Origin: an uncultured Fretibacterium sp.
GTDB taxonomy: Bacteria; Synergistota; Synergistia; Synergistales; Aminobacteriaceae
Length of the DNA: 9,228 bases
Assembly (NCBI RefSeq): GCF_938030725.1
Contig: NZ_CALHIQ010000076.1
Coordinates: forward strand, 1 to 9,228
Reading direction: 5' to 3'
The stretch's first letter is position 1. Every line of letters begins with the position of its first letter. The notes under the pieces were generated by a model, which made no database searches, was not told the DNA's origin, and saw only the letters and a program-made list of their open reading frames with translations. A program made the position numbers and the translations under genes. This document shows positions 1-6,934 of this stretch, piece after piece.

Positions 1-157
1 GCACCCTCTCTCCCAGGTCCCGATCGATCTGGAAGATGATAAACTGCCCCGCCTTCCGGTTCCGCGCGATCTCCGGCGCCGTCACCTTGAAGTAGTAGAC
101 GCTCTGACCCCTCTCAAGGTCATGAGAGAGCTGCCTCTTCTCCAGTATCTTATGCAA
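1..157 (-). CDS. FAD/NAD-binding subunit of an NfnA/SudB-type ferredoxin:NADP oxidoreductase, N-terminal fragment
   Basis: The gene begins inside the window and runs off its left edge; 52 codons are visible. The start reads MHKILEKRQLSHD and continues to a G-Q-F-I-I-F-Q-I-D stretch with G-E-R near residue 50. This matches the opening beta-barrel of the ferredoxin-NADP-reductase-like subunit of NfnAB, also annotated as sulfide dehydrogenase subunit SudB or a dihydroorotate dehydrogenase electron-transfer subunit, where a G-Q-F-V-I-hydrophobic segment helps bind FAD. The family joins electron bifurcation or transhydrogenation between ferredoxin, NADH and NADP in anaerobes. I chose the TTG start at 155-157 because a strong GGAGGGGG ribosome site (166-173) lies 8 bases upstream and the protein then begins where family members usually begin. 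The catalytic remainder and any partner gene are outside the window, so the exact subfamily is not settled. Confidence 0.62.
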   Translation of the reverse strand, partial: MHKILEKRQLSHDLERGQSVYYFKVTAPEIARNRKAGQFIIFQIDRDLGERV

Positions 158-165
158 ATGACCTT

Positions 166-173
166 CCCCCTCC
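166..173 (-). promoter_or_regulatory. Ribosome binding site that fixes the TTG start of the NfnA/SudB-like gene
   Basis: Minus-strand GGAGGGGG is spaced 8 bases from TTG at 155-157. No ATG lies in frame near it, and the only other nearby in-frame TTG overlaps the site itself, so this motif decides the start. Confidence 0.6.
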
Positions 174-200
174 AAGATAATATGCACTGCTGAACTGCAA

Positions 201-217
201 AGGCTCCGTTAGAGCCT
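201..217 (-). repeat. Small inverted repeat in the leader of the NfnA/SudB-like gene
   Basis: AGGCTC (201-206) and GAGCCT (212-217) form a 6-bp perfect stem with a 5-base loop, about 45 bases upstream of the TTG start. It may be an mRNA hairpin or an operator; nothing in the sequence says which. Confidence 0.4.
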
Positions 218-255
218 CACAGCAAAGAGCTCTCGAAAATATGACCTGCTACGAC

Positions 256-276
256 AAAAAACAGGACGACGTCCTG
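256..276 (-). terminator. Short terminator-like hairpin upstream of the NfnA/SudB-like gene
   Basis: On the minus strand CAGGAC (271-276) pairs with GTCCTG (262-267) across a 3-base loop and is followed directly by six T (256-261). The shape is that of a small intrinsic terminator or attenuator reading toward the gene at 157. With a 6-bp stem it would be weak. It could instead be a protein-binding palindrome just downstream of the candidate promoter at 286-314. Confidence 0.4.
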
Positions 277-285
277 CACCCTCCT

Positions 286-314
286 ATGATAAGCCATTCT
301 TCCACATAAAACAA
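286..314 (-). promoter_or_regulatory. Candidate sigma-70 promoter for the NfnA/SudB-like gene
   Basis: Minus-strand TTGTTT (309-314) and TATCAT (286-291, five of six consensus bases) are separated by exactly 17 bases in an AT-rich stretch. The -35 box matches only at TTG. Transcription would start near 279 and run through both hairpins at 256-276 and 201-217 before the gene. Confidence 0.35.
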
Positions 315-452
315 GAATCCAGATACGTTTATGCATCAAAAAGCCTTAAATTCTTAAAATTGAAATAACATATTGGAGGCCCCTCAACTCGCCGGCGCGC
401 CTTTTTGACGTCCTTCATTGCTTTGTCGCTGCTGTATTTCTATTCATAAATA

Positions 453-461
453 TGTTAAGAT
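453..461 (+). promoter_or_regulatory. Candidate extended -10 promoter for pgi
   Basis: TGTTAAGAT gives a TG dinucleotide one base before the hexamer TAAGAT (456-461), the extended -10 pattern, in an AT-rich stretch ending about 90 bases before the pgi start. The hexamer 17 bases upstream (433-438, TGTATT) is a poor -35 box, as is common when an extended -10 is present. A transcript would begin near 468. Confidence 0.4.
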
Positions 462-538
462 ACCCGCAGGATGGGGCCGCGTCCCCTGAAAGAAACTGGA
501 CCCTGAGTGCGGCGTAGACGTTTTGAGTGCTTATGTTT

Positions 539-545
539 GGAGGGG
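539..545 (+). promoter_or_regulatory. Ribosome binding site that fixes the pgi start
   Basis: GGAGGGG lies 6 bases before ATG at 552. It favours this start over the in-frame GTG at 507, which would add 15 arginine- and cysteine-rich residues unlike the family. Confidence 0.75.
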
Positions 546-551
546 TTAACG

Positions 552-1937
552 ATGACTGAAAAGACCTTGCTGTCGCTTGCTTATGGGGCCGCGTTCCCGG
601 AGAAGAAAGGGGCCGTCACCTTCACAGACCTGGCCGCCCTGACGCCCAGATTCCAGGCCGGAGATGCGTGGCTGCGAGAGAACGCGGCTGCGGGCAAAGA
701 GGGATTCGGCTGGATGAACCTCGCCAAACGCAACGTTGACGACGTGCAAACGATGGCGCGTTGGCTCTCCACCCGAGAGTCCGTCATTCAGGTGGGGATC
801 GGCGGCTCCGCCCTGGGCAACCAGATGCTGCACAACGCGCTCCTGCCCCCCTTCTGGAACGAGATCCCCCAGGCCAAGCGCGGCGGTCCCCGCTTCTTCA
901 TGTCCGACAACGTGGACCCATCGGAGAATCGCGCGATCTGGGACCTCATCGACCCGGAGAGCACGGCCGTCGTCGTCGTCAGCAAGTCGGGCAGCACGGC
1001 GGAAACGGCGTCGAACTTCCTCTTCTTCTGGGAGAAGCTGCGGGACACGCTGGGTGAGGCCGGGGCCCGCGAGCGCGTCATCGCCATCACGGACAAGGAG
1101 CAGGGCGTCCTGCGTCCCTTCGTGGACGAGACGGGCTGCAAGAGCCTGATCCTGCCAGGCGACGTGGGCGGGCGCTTCTCCGTGCTCACCTGCGTCGGCC
1201 TCCTGACGGGCTGGGCCCTCGGCATCGACGGCGCGGAGCTCCTGAAGGGCGCGGGAGAAATGGACGGACGGATCGCCGGCGCCCAGTCCGTGCTGGAGAA
1301 CCCGGCCTGGGTCCTCTCCGGGCTGAACTACCTGCACATGAACGCAGGACGTGGCATCAGCGTCCTGATGCCCTATTCCGATCACCTCGAAAAGTTCGGC
1401 GAGTGGTTCGCCCAGCTGTGGGGTGAGTCCCTCGGCAAGGAGGGCAAGGGCTCCACGCCGGTTCGCGCGCTGGGCGCCATCGACCAGCACTCCCAGATCC
1501 AGCTCTACACGTCGGGGCCCGACGACAAGCTCTACACCATCCTCACCGTGGAGCAGGACAAGCGCGACATCGCCCTGCCCGCCGCTCCGGAGAAGGCCCT
1601 GAAGAAGCTCTCCTACCTCTATGGAAAGTCCATGGATAAGCTGCGCAACTTCGAGGCCGAGGCCACGGCAGCCGCGCTGCACAAGGTGGGGCGCCCCGTC
1701 GCCATGCTCTCGATCCCCGCGCTGGACGCGCGCCGCCTGGGCGCGCTCATCCACTTCTACGAATACGTGACGGCCATGACGGGGTGGCTGCTGGACGTCA
1801 ACCCCTTTGACCAGCCGGGGGTCGAGCAGGGAAAGAAGTACACCTACGGCCTGATGGGTCGGGAAGGCTTCGAGGCCGACGCAGAGGAGGTCCGAACCCT
1901 CTCCGCCAGGACGACCGAGCGCGTGGCAGGCCTTTAG
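552..1937 (+). CDS. pgi: Glucose-6-phosphate isomerase
   Basis: This 461-residue cytoplasmic enzyme interconverts glucose 6-phosphate and fructose 6-phosphate in glycolysis and gluconeogenesis. Its length fits the short bacterial form (Bacillus-like, about 450 residues). Visible landmarks are the sugar-phosphate-binding loop GIGGSALGNQ at residues 82-91, SKSGST at 144-149 (the phosphate-binding SIS motif), the first family signature DVGGRFS at 204-210, the catalytic-region glutamate in GESLGKEG (Glu292), the conserved histidine in DQHSQ (His313), and the second signature FDQPGVEQGKK at 419-429 with its catalytic-site lysine. All key residues are present, so the enzyme should be active. It is transcribed alone, divergent from the NfnA/SudB-like gene and convergent with the liv operon. 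The start is ATG with a strong ribosome site. Confidence 0.97.
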   Translation: MTEKTLLSLAYGAAFPEKKGAVTFTDLAALTPRFQAGDAWLRENAAAGKEGFGWMNLAKRNVDDVQTMARWLSTRESVIQVGIGGSALGNQMLHNALLPPFWNEIPQAKRGGPRFFMSDNVDPSENRAIWDLIDPESTAVVVVSKSGSTAETASNFLFFWEKLRDTLGEAGARERVIAITDKEQGVLRPFVDETGCKSLILPGDVGGRFSVLTCVGLLTGWALGIDGAELLKGAGEMDGRIAGAQSVLENPAWVLSGLNYLHMNAGRGISVLMPYSDHLEKFGEWFAQLWGESLGKEGKGSTPVRALGAIDQHSQIQLYTSGPDDKLYTILTVEQDKRDIALPAAPEKALKKLSYLYGKSMDKLRNFEAEATAAALHKVGRPVAMLSIPALDARRLGALIHFYEYVTAMTGWLLDVNPFDQPGVEQGKKYTYGLMGREGFEADAEEVRTLSARTTERVAGL

Positions 1938-1961
1938 CCAGCGCCCGTCGGGCCATCGACG

Positions 1962-2009
1962 AAAAATACAGAAGACGGGGGACCGCCTGCCGGCGGGCCC
2001 CCGTCTTTT
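1962..2009. terminator. Bidirectional intrinsic terminator between pgi and livF
   Basis: AAGACGGGGG (1972-1981) pairs with CCCCCGTCTT (1998-2007) as a perfect 10-bp stem, and CGCC (1985-1988 region) and GGCG within the loop can extend it. On the plus strand the stem runs into TTTT (2006-2009). On the minus strand it is followed after five bases by five T (1962-1966). It therefore can end both convergent transcripts. The livF stop codon (2008-2010) abuts the stem, so there is essentially no 3' untranslated spacer on that side. Confidence 0.85.
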
Positions 2010-2727
2010 AGTCTCCACCGAGGTAAGCCCTCTTGATCTCCGGGGAATCGAGGAGCTCCTGCCCCGTGCCCGTGGTGACGATCTTCCCCGTCTCCAGTAC
2101 GTAGCCGCGGCTCGCGATGGAGAGCGCCATCCGCGCGTTCTGTTCCACCAGCAGGATCGTGGAGCCATGCTCGTTCAAGTTTCTGATGATGTCGAAGATC
2201 TGCTCCACCAGAAGGGGAGCGAGGCCCATGGAGGGCTCGTCCAACATCAAGAGCCTGGGACGGCTCATCAACGCTCTGCCCATGGCCAGCATCTGCTGTT
2301 CGCCGCCGGAGAGCGTGCCCGCCACCTGGCGGCGGCGTTCCTTGAGCCGCGGGAAGAGGCCGTAGACCATCTCCAGGTCCTCCGCGACGCTGCCGTCCCT
2401 CCCCATCCGCACGTAGGCTCCCATCTCCAGGTTCTCCTTCACGGTCATCTGCAGGAAGATGCGCCGTCCCTCCGGCACCTGGGCCAGTCCCCGTTCCACC
2501 ACCTTATGCGGCGCCGTGTGCGCCAGCCCCTGCCCCAGGAAGGACACGGTACCGCTTTTGGGGTGCAGCAGGCCCGATATCGTGTTCAGGGTCGTGGACT
2601 TGCCCGCGCCGTTCGCACCGATCAGCGTAACGACCTCCCCCTCCCTGACGTCGAAGGAGATTCCCTTGATCGCGTGGATGCTGCCGTAGTAGACGTGAAG
2701 GCCCTCCACCTTCAAAATGGGGTCCAT
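2008..2727 (-). CDS. livF: Branched-chain amino acid ABC transporter ATP-binding protein LivF
   Basis: This is the second of two cytoplasmic ATPases that power the Liv/HAAT importer. It has 239 residues, close to the usual LivF length. The Walker A motif GANGAGKST is at residues 37-45, the ABC signature LSGGEQQ at 139-145, and Walker B LLMLDEP at 159-165. The Q-loop region reads VPEGRRIF (84-91), a family hallmark. The switch position normally held by histidine is Gln196 in LVEQNA, which is normal for LivF and not a defect. It is the last gene of the operon: ATG 2725-2727 follows the livG stop by two bases, with its ribosome site AGGAGGGGG (2735-2743) inside livG, so translation is probably coupled. 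The substrate cannot be told from the ATPase. Confidence 0.96.
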   Translation of the reverse strand: MDPILKVEGLHVYYGSIHAIKGISFDVREGEVVTLIGANGAGKSTTLNTISGLLHPKSGTVSFLGQGLAHTAPHKVVERGLAQVPEGRRIFLQMTVKENLEMGAYVRMGRDGSVAEDLEMVYGLFPRLKERRRQVAGTLSGGEQQMLAMGRALMSRPRLLMLDEPSMGLAPLLVEQIFDIIRNLNEHGSTILLVEQNARMALSIASRGYVLETGKIVTTGTGQELLDSPEIKRAYLGGD

Positions 2728-2729
2728 GG

Positions 2730-3578
2730 CTATGCCCCCTCCTGTCTGCCCAGGTAGGCCTCGATAACCGCCGGATCGGACTGGATCTCCTCCGGCGTGC
2801 CCTTGGCGATGACGTGCCCGAAGTTCAACACACAGATGCCCTCGCAGATGTTCATGACCAGGTTCATGTCGTGCTCGATGAGCATGATGGCGATCTGAAA
2901 CATGTCGTGCACCTTGCGGATGCTCTCCATCAGCTCCACCGTCTCCGAGGGGTTCATCCCCGCCGCGGGCTCGTCCAGCAGCAGAAGGGATGGGTTCGTG
3001 GCCAGGGCGCGGACGATCTCAAGCCGCCTCTGCGCGCCGTAGGGCAGCGAGCCCGCCCGGACGTCCGCCATGTCCTGCATGTCGAAGATCGAGAGCAGCT
3101 TCAAGGCGCGGCGATGGGCGGCGCGCTCCTCCCGTCGGAACTTCGGCAGGCGCAGGACGGCGCTCCACATGCCATAGTGCATGTCGTTGTTCATGGCGAC
3201 CTTCACGTTGTCCGCGACGCTGAGGTTGCCAAAGAGGCGAATGTTCTGGAACGTGCGCGCGATACCCGCCCGGTTCACCTGCACGGTGCTCATGCTGTTG
3301 GTGTCCTGCCCGTCCAGCAGGATGGTGCCCGACGTGGGCTGGTACACCTTCGTCAGCAGGTTGAAGACCGTGGTCTTGCCCGCGCCGTTGGGCCCGATGA
3401 GCCCGGCGATCTCCGTCCGCCCAATGGTCAGGTTGAAGTTCTCCACCGCCTTCAGCCCTCCCAGCGTGATCCCCAGGTTGACACATTCCAGGATCGGGGC
3501 GCGGCCCGCGTCTCGATCGGGAATCACGGCATTGGACGGGACGGGGACCAGCCTCGTCTTCCTCCGCTTAAACGGCAT
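2730..3578 (-). CDS. livG: Branched-chain amino acid ABC transporter ATP-binding protein LivG
   Basis: This is the first ATPase of the Liv importer, with 282 residues. Walker A GPNGAGKT is at residues 62-69, the Q-loop FQN with Gln111, the signature region LPYGAQRRLEI at 178-188, Walker B LLLLDEP at 198-204, and the switch His236 in LIEHDM. The LPYG form instead of LSGG is the LivG norm. The C-terminal AYLGRQ tail is also typical. The first 25 or so residues are basic and longer than usual before the core begins at ILECVNLG. I chose ATG 3576-3578 because GGAAGGAGG (3585-3593) lies 6 bases upstream; a GTG 21 bases further upstream is in frame but has no matching site. The gene overlaps the end of livM by 11 bases, so the two are translationally coupled. 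LivG and LivF probably form a heterodimer. Confidence 0.95.
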   Translation of the reverse strand: MPFKRRKTRLVPVPSNAVIPDRDAGRAPILECVNLGITLGGLKAVENFNLTIGRTEIAGLIGPNGAGKTTVFNLLTKVYQPTSGTILLDGQDTNSMSTVQVNRAGIARTFQNIRLFGNLSVADNVKVAMNNDMHYGMWSAVLRLPKFRREERAAHRRALKLLSIFDMQDMADVRAGSLPYGAQRRLEIVRALATNPSLLLLDEPAAGMNPSETVELMESIRKVHDMFQIAIMLIEHDMNLVMNICEGICVLNFGHVIAKGTPEEIQSDPAVIEAYLGRQEGA

Positions 3579-4644
3579 GTTCGTCCTCCTTCCCTGCACG
3601 CCTCACAAAGGGGTTGAAGCGAGTCAGGAACCCCTTCACCGCAGCGTTGTTCGTGGCCAGCATCACCGCAATCAACACGACGGCGTAGAGCAGCATCCGA
3701 TAGTCCGCGAACTGGCGCAGCTTCTCCGGCAGGATCGTCAGGGCCGCGGCCGCGACGATGGACCCCAGAATGTTCCCCTGGCCGCCCAGCACCACGAACA
3801 CCAGCACCAGGATGGAGGTGTTGAAGTCGAACTTGTTGGCGACGATCGTGGAGTAGTTCATGGCGAAGAGGGCTCCTGCCGCCCCGGCCAGCGCCGCGGA
3901 GGTGACGAAGGCCATCATCTTGTAGCGGGTGATGTTGATCCCGACGCTCTCCGCTGCGATGCGGTCGTCCCGGATGGCCATGAACGCGCGTCCGGCACGG
4001 CTGTTCATCAGGTTGTACACCACGGCCAGCGCGATCATCACCAGGATGAAGCCCACCGTGAAGGTGGATATCTTCTGGATGCCGCCGATGCCCATGGGGC
4101 CCGCAATGATGAGGCGTCCACCGGGCAGGAGGCGCGTGTTGTCGCTCAGCATGCTGAAGCTGATGCCGCCCGAGTCCATGCCCAGGTAGAAGTTGTTGAA
4201 GACGCTCTTGATGATCTCCCCGAACGCCAGCGTCACGATGGCCAGGTAGTCCCCTTTCAGCCGCAGCACGGGGATGCCGATGAGGAACCCCGCGGCGGCG
4301 GCAAAGCCCGATCCGACCAGCATGGCGACGGCCAGCCTCGCGGGGGCGAAGGGGATGAGGTTTTGCAGCATGATGGCCGAGGCAGCGCCGGTAAAGGCCC
4401 CGACGGACATGAAGCCGGCGTGTCCCAGGGAGAGCTCTCCCAGGATGCCCACCACAAGGTTCAGGGCAATCGCCATGACCATGTAGGCGCAGACGGGGAC
4501 CAGCATCCCCCGCATGGTGGAGCTGAGAAGGCCCGTTGTGCTCAGAATCTGCATGAGGCCGTAGGCCGCCACGACGACGGCATAGGTGGTGAAGATCCGT
4601 CGCGCCTCCGCCCGTTTCAGGTTGACAAACCTTTTTATCGTCAT
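3568..4644 (-). CDS. livM: Branched-chain amino acid ABC transporter permease LivM
   Basis: This 358-residue inner-membrane subunit is one half of the Liv channel. A short basic N-terminus precedes hydrophobic segments from about residue 18 onward and through most of the chain. Family landmarks are LNLVVGILGELSLGHAGF at 61-78, GDYLAIVTLAFGEII at 131-145, the cytoplasmic ATPase-coupling loop GRAFMAIRDDRIAAESVGI at 218-236 (EAA-like, expected to contact LivG or LivF), and VLGGQGNILGS near 285-295. The tail (341-358) is charged and ends in EDEHAV. The ATG lies 4 bases after the livH stop, and its ribosome site AGGAGAAGG (4654-4662) is inside livH. The stop lies inside livG. Confidence 0.95.
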   Translation of the reverse strand: MTIKRFVNLKRAEARRIFTTYAVVVAAYGLMQILSTTGLLSSTMRGMLVPVCAYMVMAIALNLVVGILGELSLGHAGFMSVGAFTGAASAIMLQNLIPFAPARLAVAMLVGSGFAAAAGFLIGIPVLRLKGDYLAIVTLAFGEIIKSVFNNFYLGMDSGGISFSMLSDNTRLLPGGRLIIAGPMGIGGIQKISTFTVGFILVMIALAVVYNLMNSRAGRAFMAIRDDRIAAESVGINITRYKMMAFVTSAALAGAAGALFAMNYSTIVANKFDFNTSILVLVFVVLGGQGNILGSIVAAAALTILPEKLRQFADYRMLLYAVVLIAVMLATNNAAVKGFLTRFNPFVRRAGKEDEHAV

Positions 4645-4648
4645 CGCG

Positions 4649-5530
4649 CTACACCTTCTCCTGAACCTGTACGCCGAGGAGCCCTGCGGGCTTCACCAGG
4701 AGCACCACGATCAGAACGGCGAACACCACGGCGTCCGAGAGCTGCGTCGAGATGTAGGCCTTCGCGAAGATCTCGATGACGCCCAGCAGCAGGCCTCCAA
4801 ACAGGGCTCCTGGGATGGAGCCGATGCCGCCGAAGACCGCCGCCGTGAAGGCCTTGATGCCGGGCATGGAACCCGTCGTCGGCATCAGGGTCGGGTAGGC
4901 GGAGCAGAGCAGCGCCCCCGCCACGGCAGCCAGCCCCGAGCCGATGGCGAAGGTCATGGAGATCGTGGCATCGACGTTGATCCCCATCAGCTGCGCGGCC
5001 CCCTTGTCCTCCGAGCAGGCGCGCATGGCCTTGCCCATGCGGGTCCTGCCCGTAAACCAGGTCAGAGCCAGCATGATGACCACGCAGGTGACGATGGTGA
5101 CGATGGTGACATAGGAGATGGAGAGCTGCCCGCCGAAAAACTTCAGGGTCCCCTTTCCCACCACCGAGGGAAAGATCTTGGGGTTCGACGTCCAGAGCAG
5201 GAGCGCCGAGTTCTGCAGAAAGTAGCTGACGCCAATGGCCGTGATGAGCACCGCCAGGGACGGCGCCTGACGCAGGGGCTTGTAGGCCAGGCGCTCCACG
5301 ACGATGCCCAGAATCGTGCAGACGAACATGGCAAGCGCCACCCCCGCCACGGCCGGAAGCTGATAGCGGGCGACAGCGTAGAAGCAGACGTAAGCCCCCA
5401 CCATGATGACATCTCCATGGGCGAAGTTCAGCATCTTCGCGATGCCGTACACCATGGTGTAGCCCAGGGCGATGATGGCGTAGATGCTGCCCAGGCTGAT
5501 CCCGCTGATGATAAAGCTTAAAAAGATCAT
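4649..5530 (-). CDS. livH: Branched-chain amino acid ABC transporter permease LivH
   Basis: This 293-residue inner-membrane subunit pairs with LivM. It opens with the typical LivH start MIFLSFIISGISLGSIYAII, then GYTMVYGIAKMLNFAHGD at residues 23-40, a conserved family block. The coupling loop GKAMRACSEDKGAAQLMGI is at 166-184, followed by the glycine-rich FGGIGSIPGALFGG at 233-246. It ends KPAGLLG plus a short charged tail. The frame stays open upstream to 5722, but those 64 extra codons cross the hairpins of the livK-livH spacer and lack family character. ATG 5528-5530 with GAGAGGT (5537-5543) six bases away is the better start. livH is separated from livK by 166 bases but linked tightly to livM. 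Confidence 0.95.
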   Translation of the reverse strand: MIFLSFIISGISLGSIYAIIALGYTMVYGIAKMLNFAHGDVIMVGAYVCFYAVARYQLPAVAGVALAMFVCTILGIVVERLAYKPLRQAPSLAVLITAIGVSYFLQNSALLLWTSNPKIFPSVVGKGTLKFFGGQLSISYVTIVTIVTCVVIMLALTWFTGRTRMGKAMRACSEDKGAAQLMGINVDATISMTFAIGSGLAAVAGALLCSAYPTLMPTTGSMPGIKAFTAAVFGGIGSIPGALFGGLLLGVIEIFAKAYISTQLSDAVVFAVLIVVLLVKPAGLLGVQVQEKV

Positions 5531-5560
5531 GAACGCACCTCTCAAAACCGAAACCGCGCA

Positions 5561-5577
5561 ACGGCGGTCGCCGCCGT
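5561..5577 (-). repeat. Perfect hairpin upstream of livH
   Basis: ACGGCGG (5561-5567) and CCGCCGT (5571-5577) form a 7-bp perfect stem with a 3-base loop, about 30 bases before the livH start. On the minus strand it is followed by a T-rich but interrupted stretch, so it is a poor terminator. It could act as an RNA stability element or a weak attenuator. Confidence 0.5.
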
Positions 5578-5603
5578 GTTCGAATCCTCTCCTCCGGCAG
5601 GGC

Positions 5604-5641
5604 GCGTCCAACAGGTCGGGACATGCCGGCGCACTGGACGC
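5604..5641 (-). repeat. Inverted repeat in the livK-livH spacer
   Basis: GCGTCCA (5604-5610) and TGGACGC (5635-5641) are perfectly complementary over 7 bp around a 24-base loop. It has no T-run. It is the middle one of three inverted repeats in this spacer. Confidence 0.4.
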
Positions 5642-5648
5642 ACCCCCC

Positions 5649-5684
5649 AAAAGGAGCGCGGGGAGGGCGGCCACCCTCCCCCGC
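5649..5684 (-). terminator. GC-rich hairpin and short T-run after livK, possible partial terminator
   Basis: On the minus strand, 13 bases after the livK stop, a stem forms between CCCTCCCCCGC (5674-5684 as read on the plus strand) and GCGGGGAGGG (5658-5667), with one bulged base and a 6-base loop. TTTT (5649-5652) follows five bases after the stem. The T-run is short and displaced, so read-through is likely. Such an element after the first gene of an import operon commonly leaves the binding protein's mRNA more abundant than that of the membrane subunits. Confidence 0.6.
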
Positions 5685-5696
5685 TGACGGTTGAGG

Positions 5697-6842
5697 CTAG
5701 TCGAGCCCCACGTAAGCGCCATCCTTGATGACCATGCCCTTCGGGTCCTTCGTCACCTCGCCGGCCTTGTTCCAGGTCATGTTGGTCCCCGTCAGTCCGG
5801 AGAAGGTCATGGAGGTGAACTGCTCGATCATGAGGCCGCAGAGCGTCTGGGCGTCCATGTCGGGCGTCGCCTTGGCGTTCTCGAGGGCCATCTTGAAGGC
5901 GTAGACGCAGTCATAAGCGTCGGCCGCAAACTGGTTCGGCACGTCCTTGCAGCGCTTCTTGTACTCCGCCACGAACTTTGCCGTGCGTTCGTCTTCCGAA
6001 TCCGCGTTGAAGGGGGTCAGGAGCATCACTCCCTCGGCCAGTTGCGTGTCGAAGCCCTCCATCGTCAGAATGCCGTCCATGCCGTCCACGCCGAACCACC
6101 GGGGCGTGTACCCCATGCCGGCCGCCTGAGCCAGGATCAAGGATGCGTGCTGATAGTACATGGGGAGGAACACCAGCTCCGCTCCGTTCTTCTGCGCATC
6201 GGTGAGCTGCACGGAGAAGTCCGTGTCGTTGCCGTCCGCAAAGGTCGTGTCACTGACGACCTCGATGCCCAGCTCCTTCGCCTTGGCGACGAAGGTATCG
6301 TGGATGCCCTTGGAGTACACGTCGTCGTTCTTCCAGATGACGGCGACCTTCCGGGGCAGGCCCTTGTTGACCATGTACTGCGCGGAGGCAGAGCCCTGGT
6401 TGGGGTCCACAAAGCACATCTGAAACATGTTGTCCTTATTGGTCGTGACGGCTTTCGCGGAAGCGGAGGGCGTCAGCGCAAAGATGCGATCGTTAAAGGT
6501 CTCTGCAGCCGTGGCCTCGCAGGGCTTTGAGGTGACAGCCCCCATGGAGAGCTGCATCCCCCAGTCCTTCAGGAGGTTGTAGGCGTTCACGGCCTTCTCG
6601 GCGTCGTGGACGTCGTCCTCGTAGCGAAGCTCAAACTGCACCCCGCCCATGGCGTTGATCTCGTCCACCGCGATCTGAGCACCGTTCTTCACGGCATTGC
6701 CGTAGATGGCCGCGCCGCCCGTCAGGGGCGCCGTGCCGCCCAGCTTAAAGGCCTCGGCTCCAAAGGCGCAGCCCGTCGCCACGACAACGCTCAGGGCAAG
6801 CCCTGCAGCAAGGGTAAAAACTTTTCTGGTCATTTTTCTCAT
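5697..6842 (-). CDS. livK: Branched-chain amino acid ABC transporter substrate-binding protein
   Basis: This 381-residue binding protein captures the substrate outside the inner membrane and hands it to LivHM. A basic start (MRKMTRK) and a hydrophobic core (residues 8-23) form a signal peptide. A cysteine at 25 follows V-A-T-G, close to but not a standard lipobox, so it may be either lipid-anchored or cleaved by signal peptidase I near residue 31. The mature protein opens FKLGGTAPLTGGAAIYG, the classic Leu/Ile/Val-binding (type I periplasmic fold) start. GAVTS (101-105) and TPSAS (124-128) are at the positions that usually hold the amino-acid backbone. Substrate is probably a branched-chain or other hydrophobic amino acid, but this family also binds amides and other amino acids. 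The first of two nearby ATGs is used: AAGGAGAGG (6849-6857) lies 6 bases from it. Confidence 0.93.
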   Translation of the reverse strand: MRKMTRKVFTLAAGLALSVVVATGCAFGAEAFKLGGTAPLTGGAAIYGNAVKNGAQIAVDEINAMGGVQFELRYEDDVHDAEKAVNAYNLLKDWGMQLSMGAVTSKPCEATAAETFNDRIFALTPSASAKAVTTNKDNMFQMCFVDPNQGSASAQYMVNKGLPRKVAVIWKNDDVYSKGIHDTFVAKAKELGIEVVSDTTFADGNDTDFSVQLTDAQKNGAELVFLPMYYQHASLILAQAAGMGYTPRWFGVDGMDGILTMEGFDTQLAEGVMLLTPFNADSEDERTAKFVAEYKKRCKDVPNQFAADAYDCVYAFKMALENAKATPDMDAQTLCGLMIEQFTSMTFSGLTGTNMTWNKAGEVTKDPKGMVIKDGAYVGLD

Positions 6843-6848
6843 CGTTTT

Positions 6849-6857
6849 CCTCTCCTT
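6849..6857 (-). promoter_or_regulatory. Ribosome binding site that fixes the livK start
   Basis: AAGGAGAGG on the minus strand is 6 bases from ATG 6840-6842; the second in-frame ATG (6831-6833) would be 15 bases away. Confidence 0.7.
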
Positions 6858-6934
6858 GAATTCAATCTCACAGAACGTCTATGCCCTATCCCCGTCCACC
6901 GACGGCCGTTCGGCGATCCTGGGGACCTGTGGCC

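Larger units (their letters stand above)
158..551. other. Divergent AT-rich intergenic region
   Basis: This region of about 390 bases lies between two divergently transcribed genes and is visibly more AT-rich than the flanking coding DNA, especially at 300-375 and 415-465. It holds candidate promoters in both directions, two small hairpins and the two ribosome sites. I see no convincing tRNA, riboswitch or additional gene in it. Confidence 0.7.

Noticed and set aside
391..406. GCCGGCGCGCC followed by five T, terminator-like on the plus strand
   Set aside because: No plus-strand gene lies upstream to be terminated and the self-complementary core leaves almost no loop.
507..551. Earlier GTG start for pgi
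   Set aside because: It would add a basic 15-residue leader absent from the family and lacks the ribosome site that the ATG at 552 has.
546..2168. Long minus-strand open frame of 540 codons antisense to pgi
   Set aside because: It covers pgi, which has every family motif; the antisense translation is low-complexity, rich in Arg, His and Gln, and has no recognisable domain. Such frames are expected opposite GC-rich genes.
2008..3578. Gln in place of the switch histidine in LivF and LPYG in place of LSGG in LivG
   Set aside because: Both look like damaged ABC motifs but are the normal forms in these two subfamilies.
3181..4779. Plus-strand open frame of 532 codons across livG, livM and livH
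   Set aside because: It is antisense to three clearly conserved transporter genes, with a His/Gln/Asp-rich product typical of shadow frames.
5531..5722. 64-codon upstream extension of livH
   Set aside because: It crosses the structured spacer and part of livK, and the translated residues look nothing like a LivH N-terminus.
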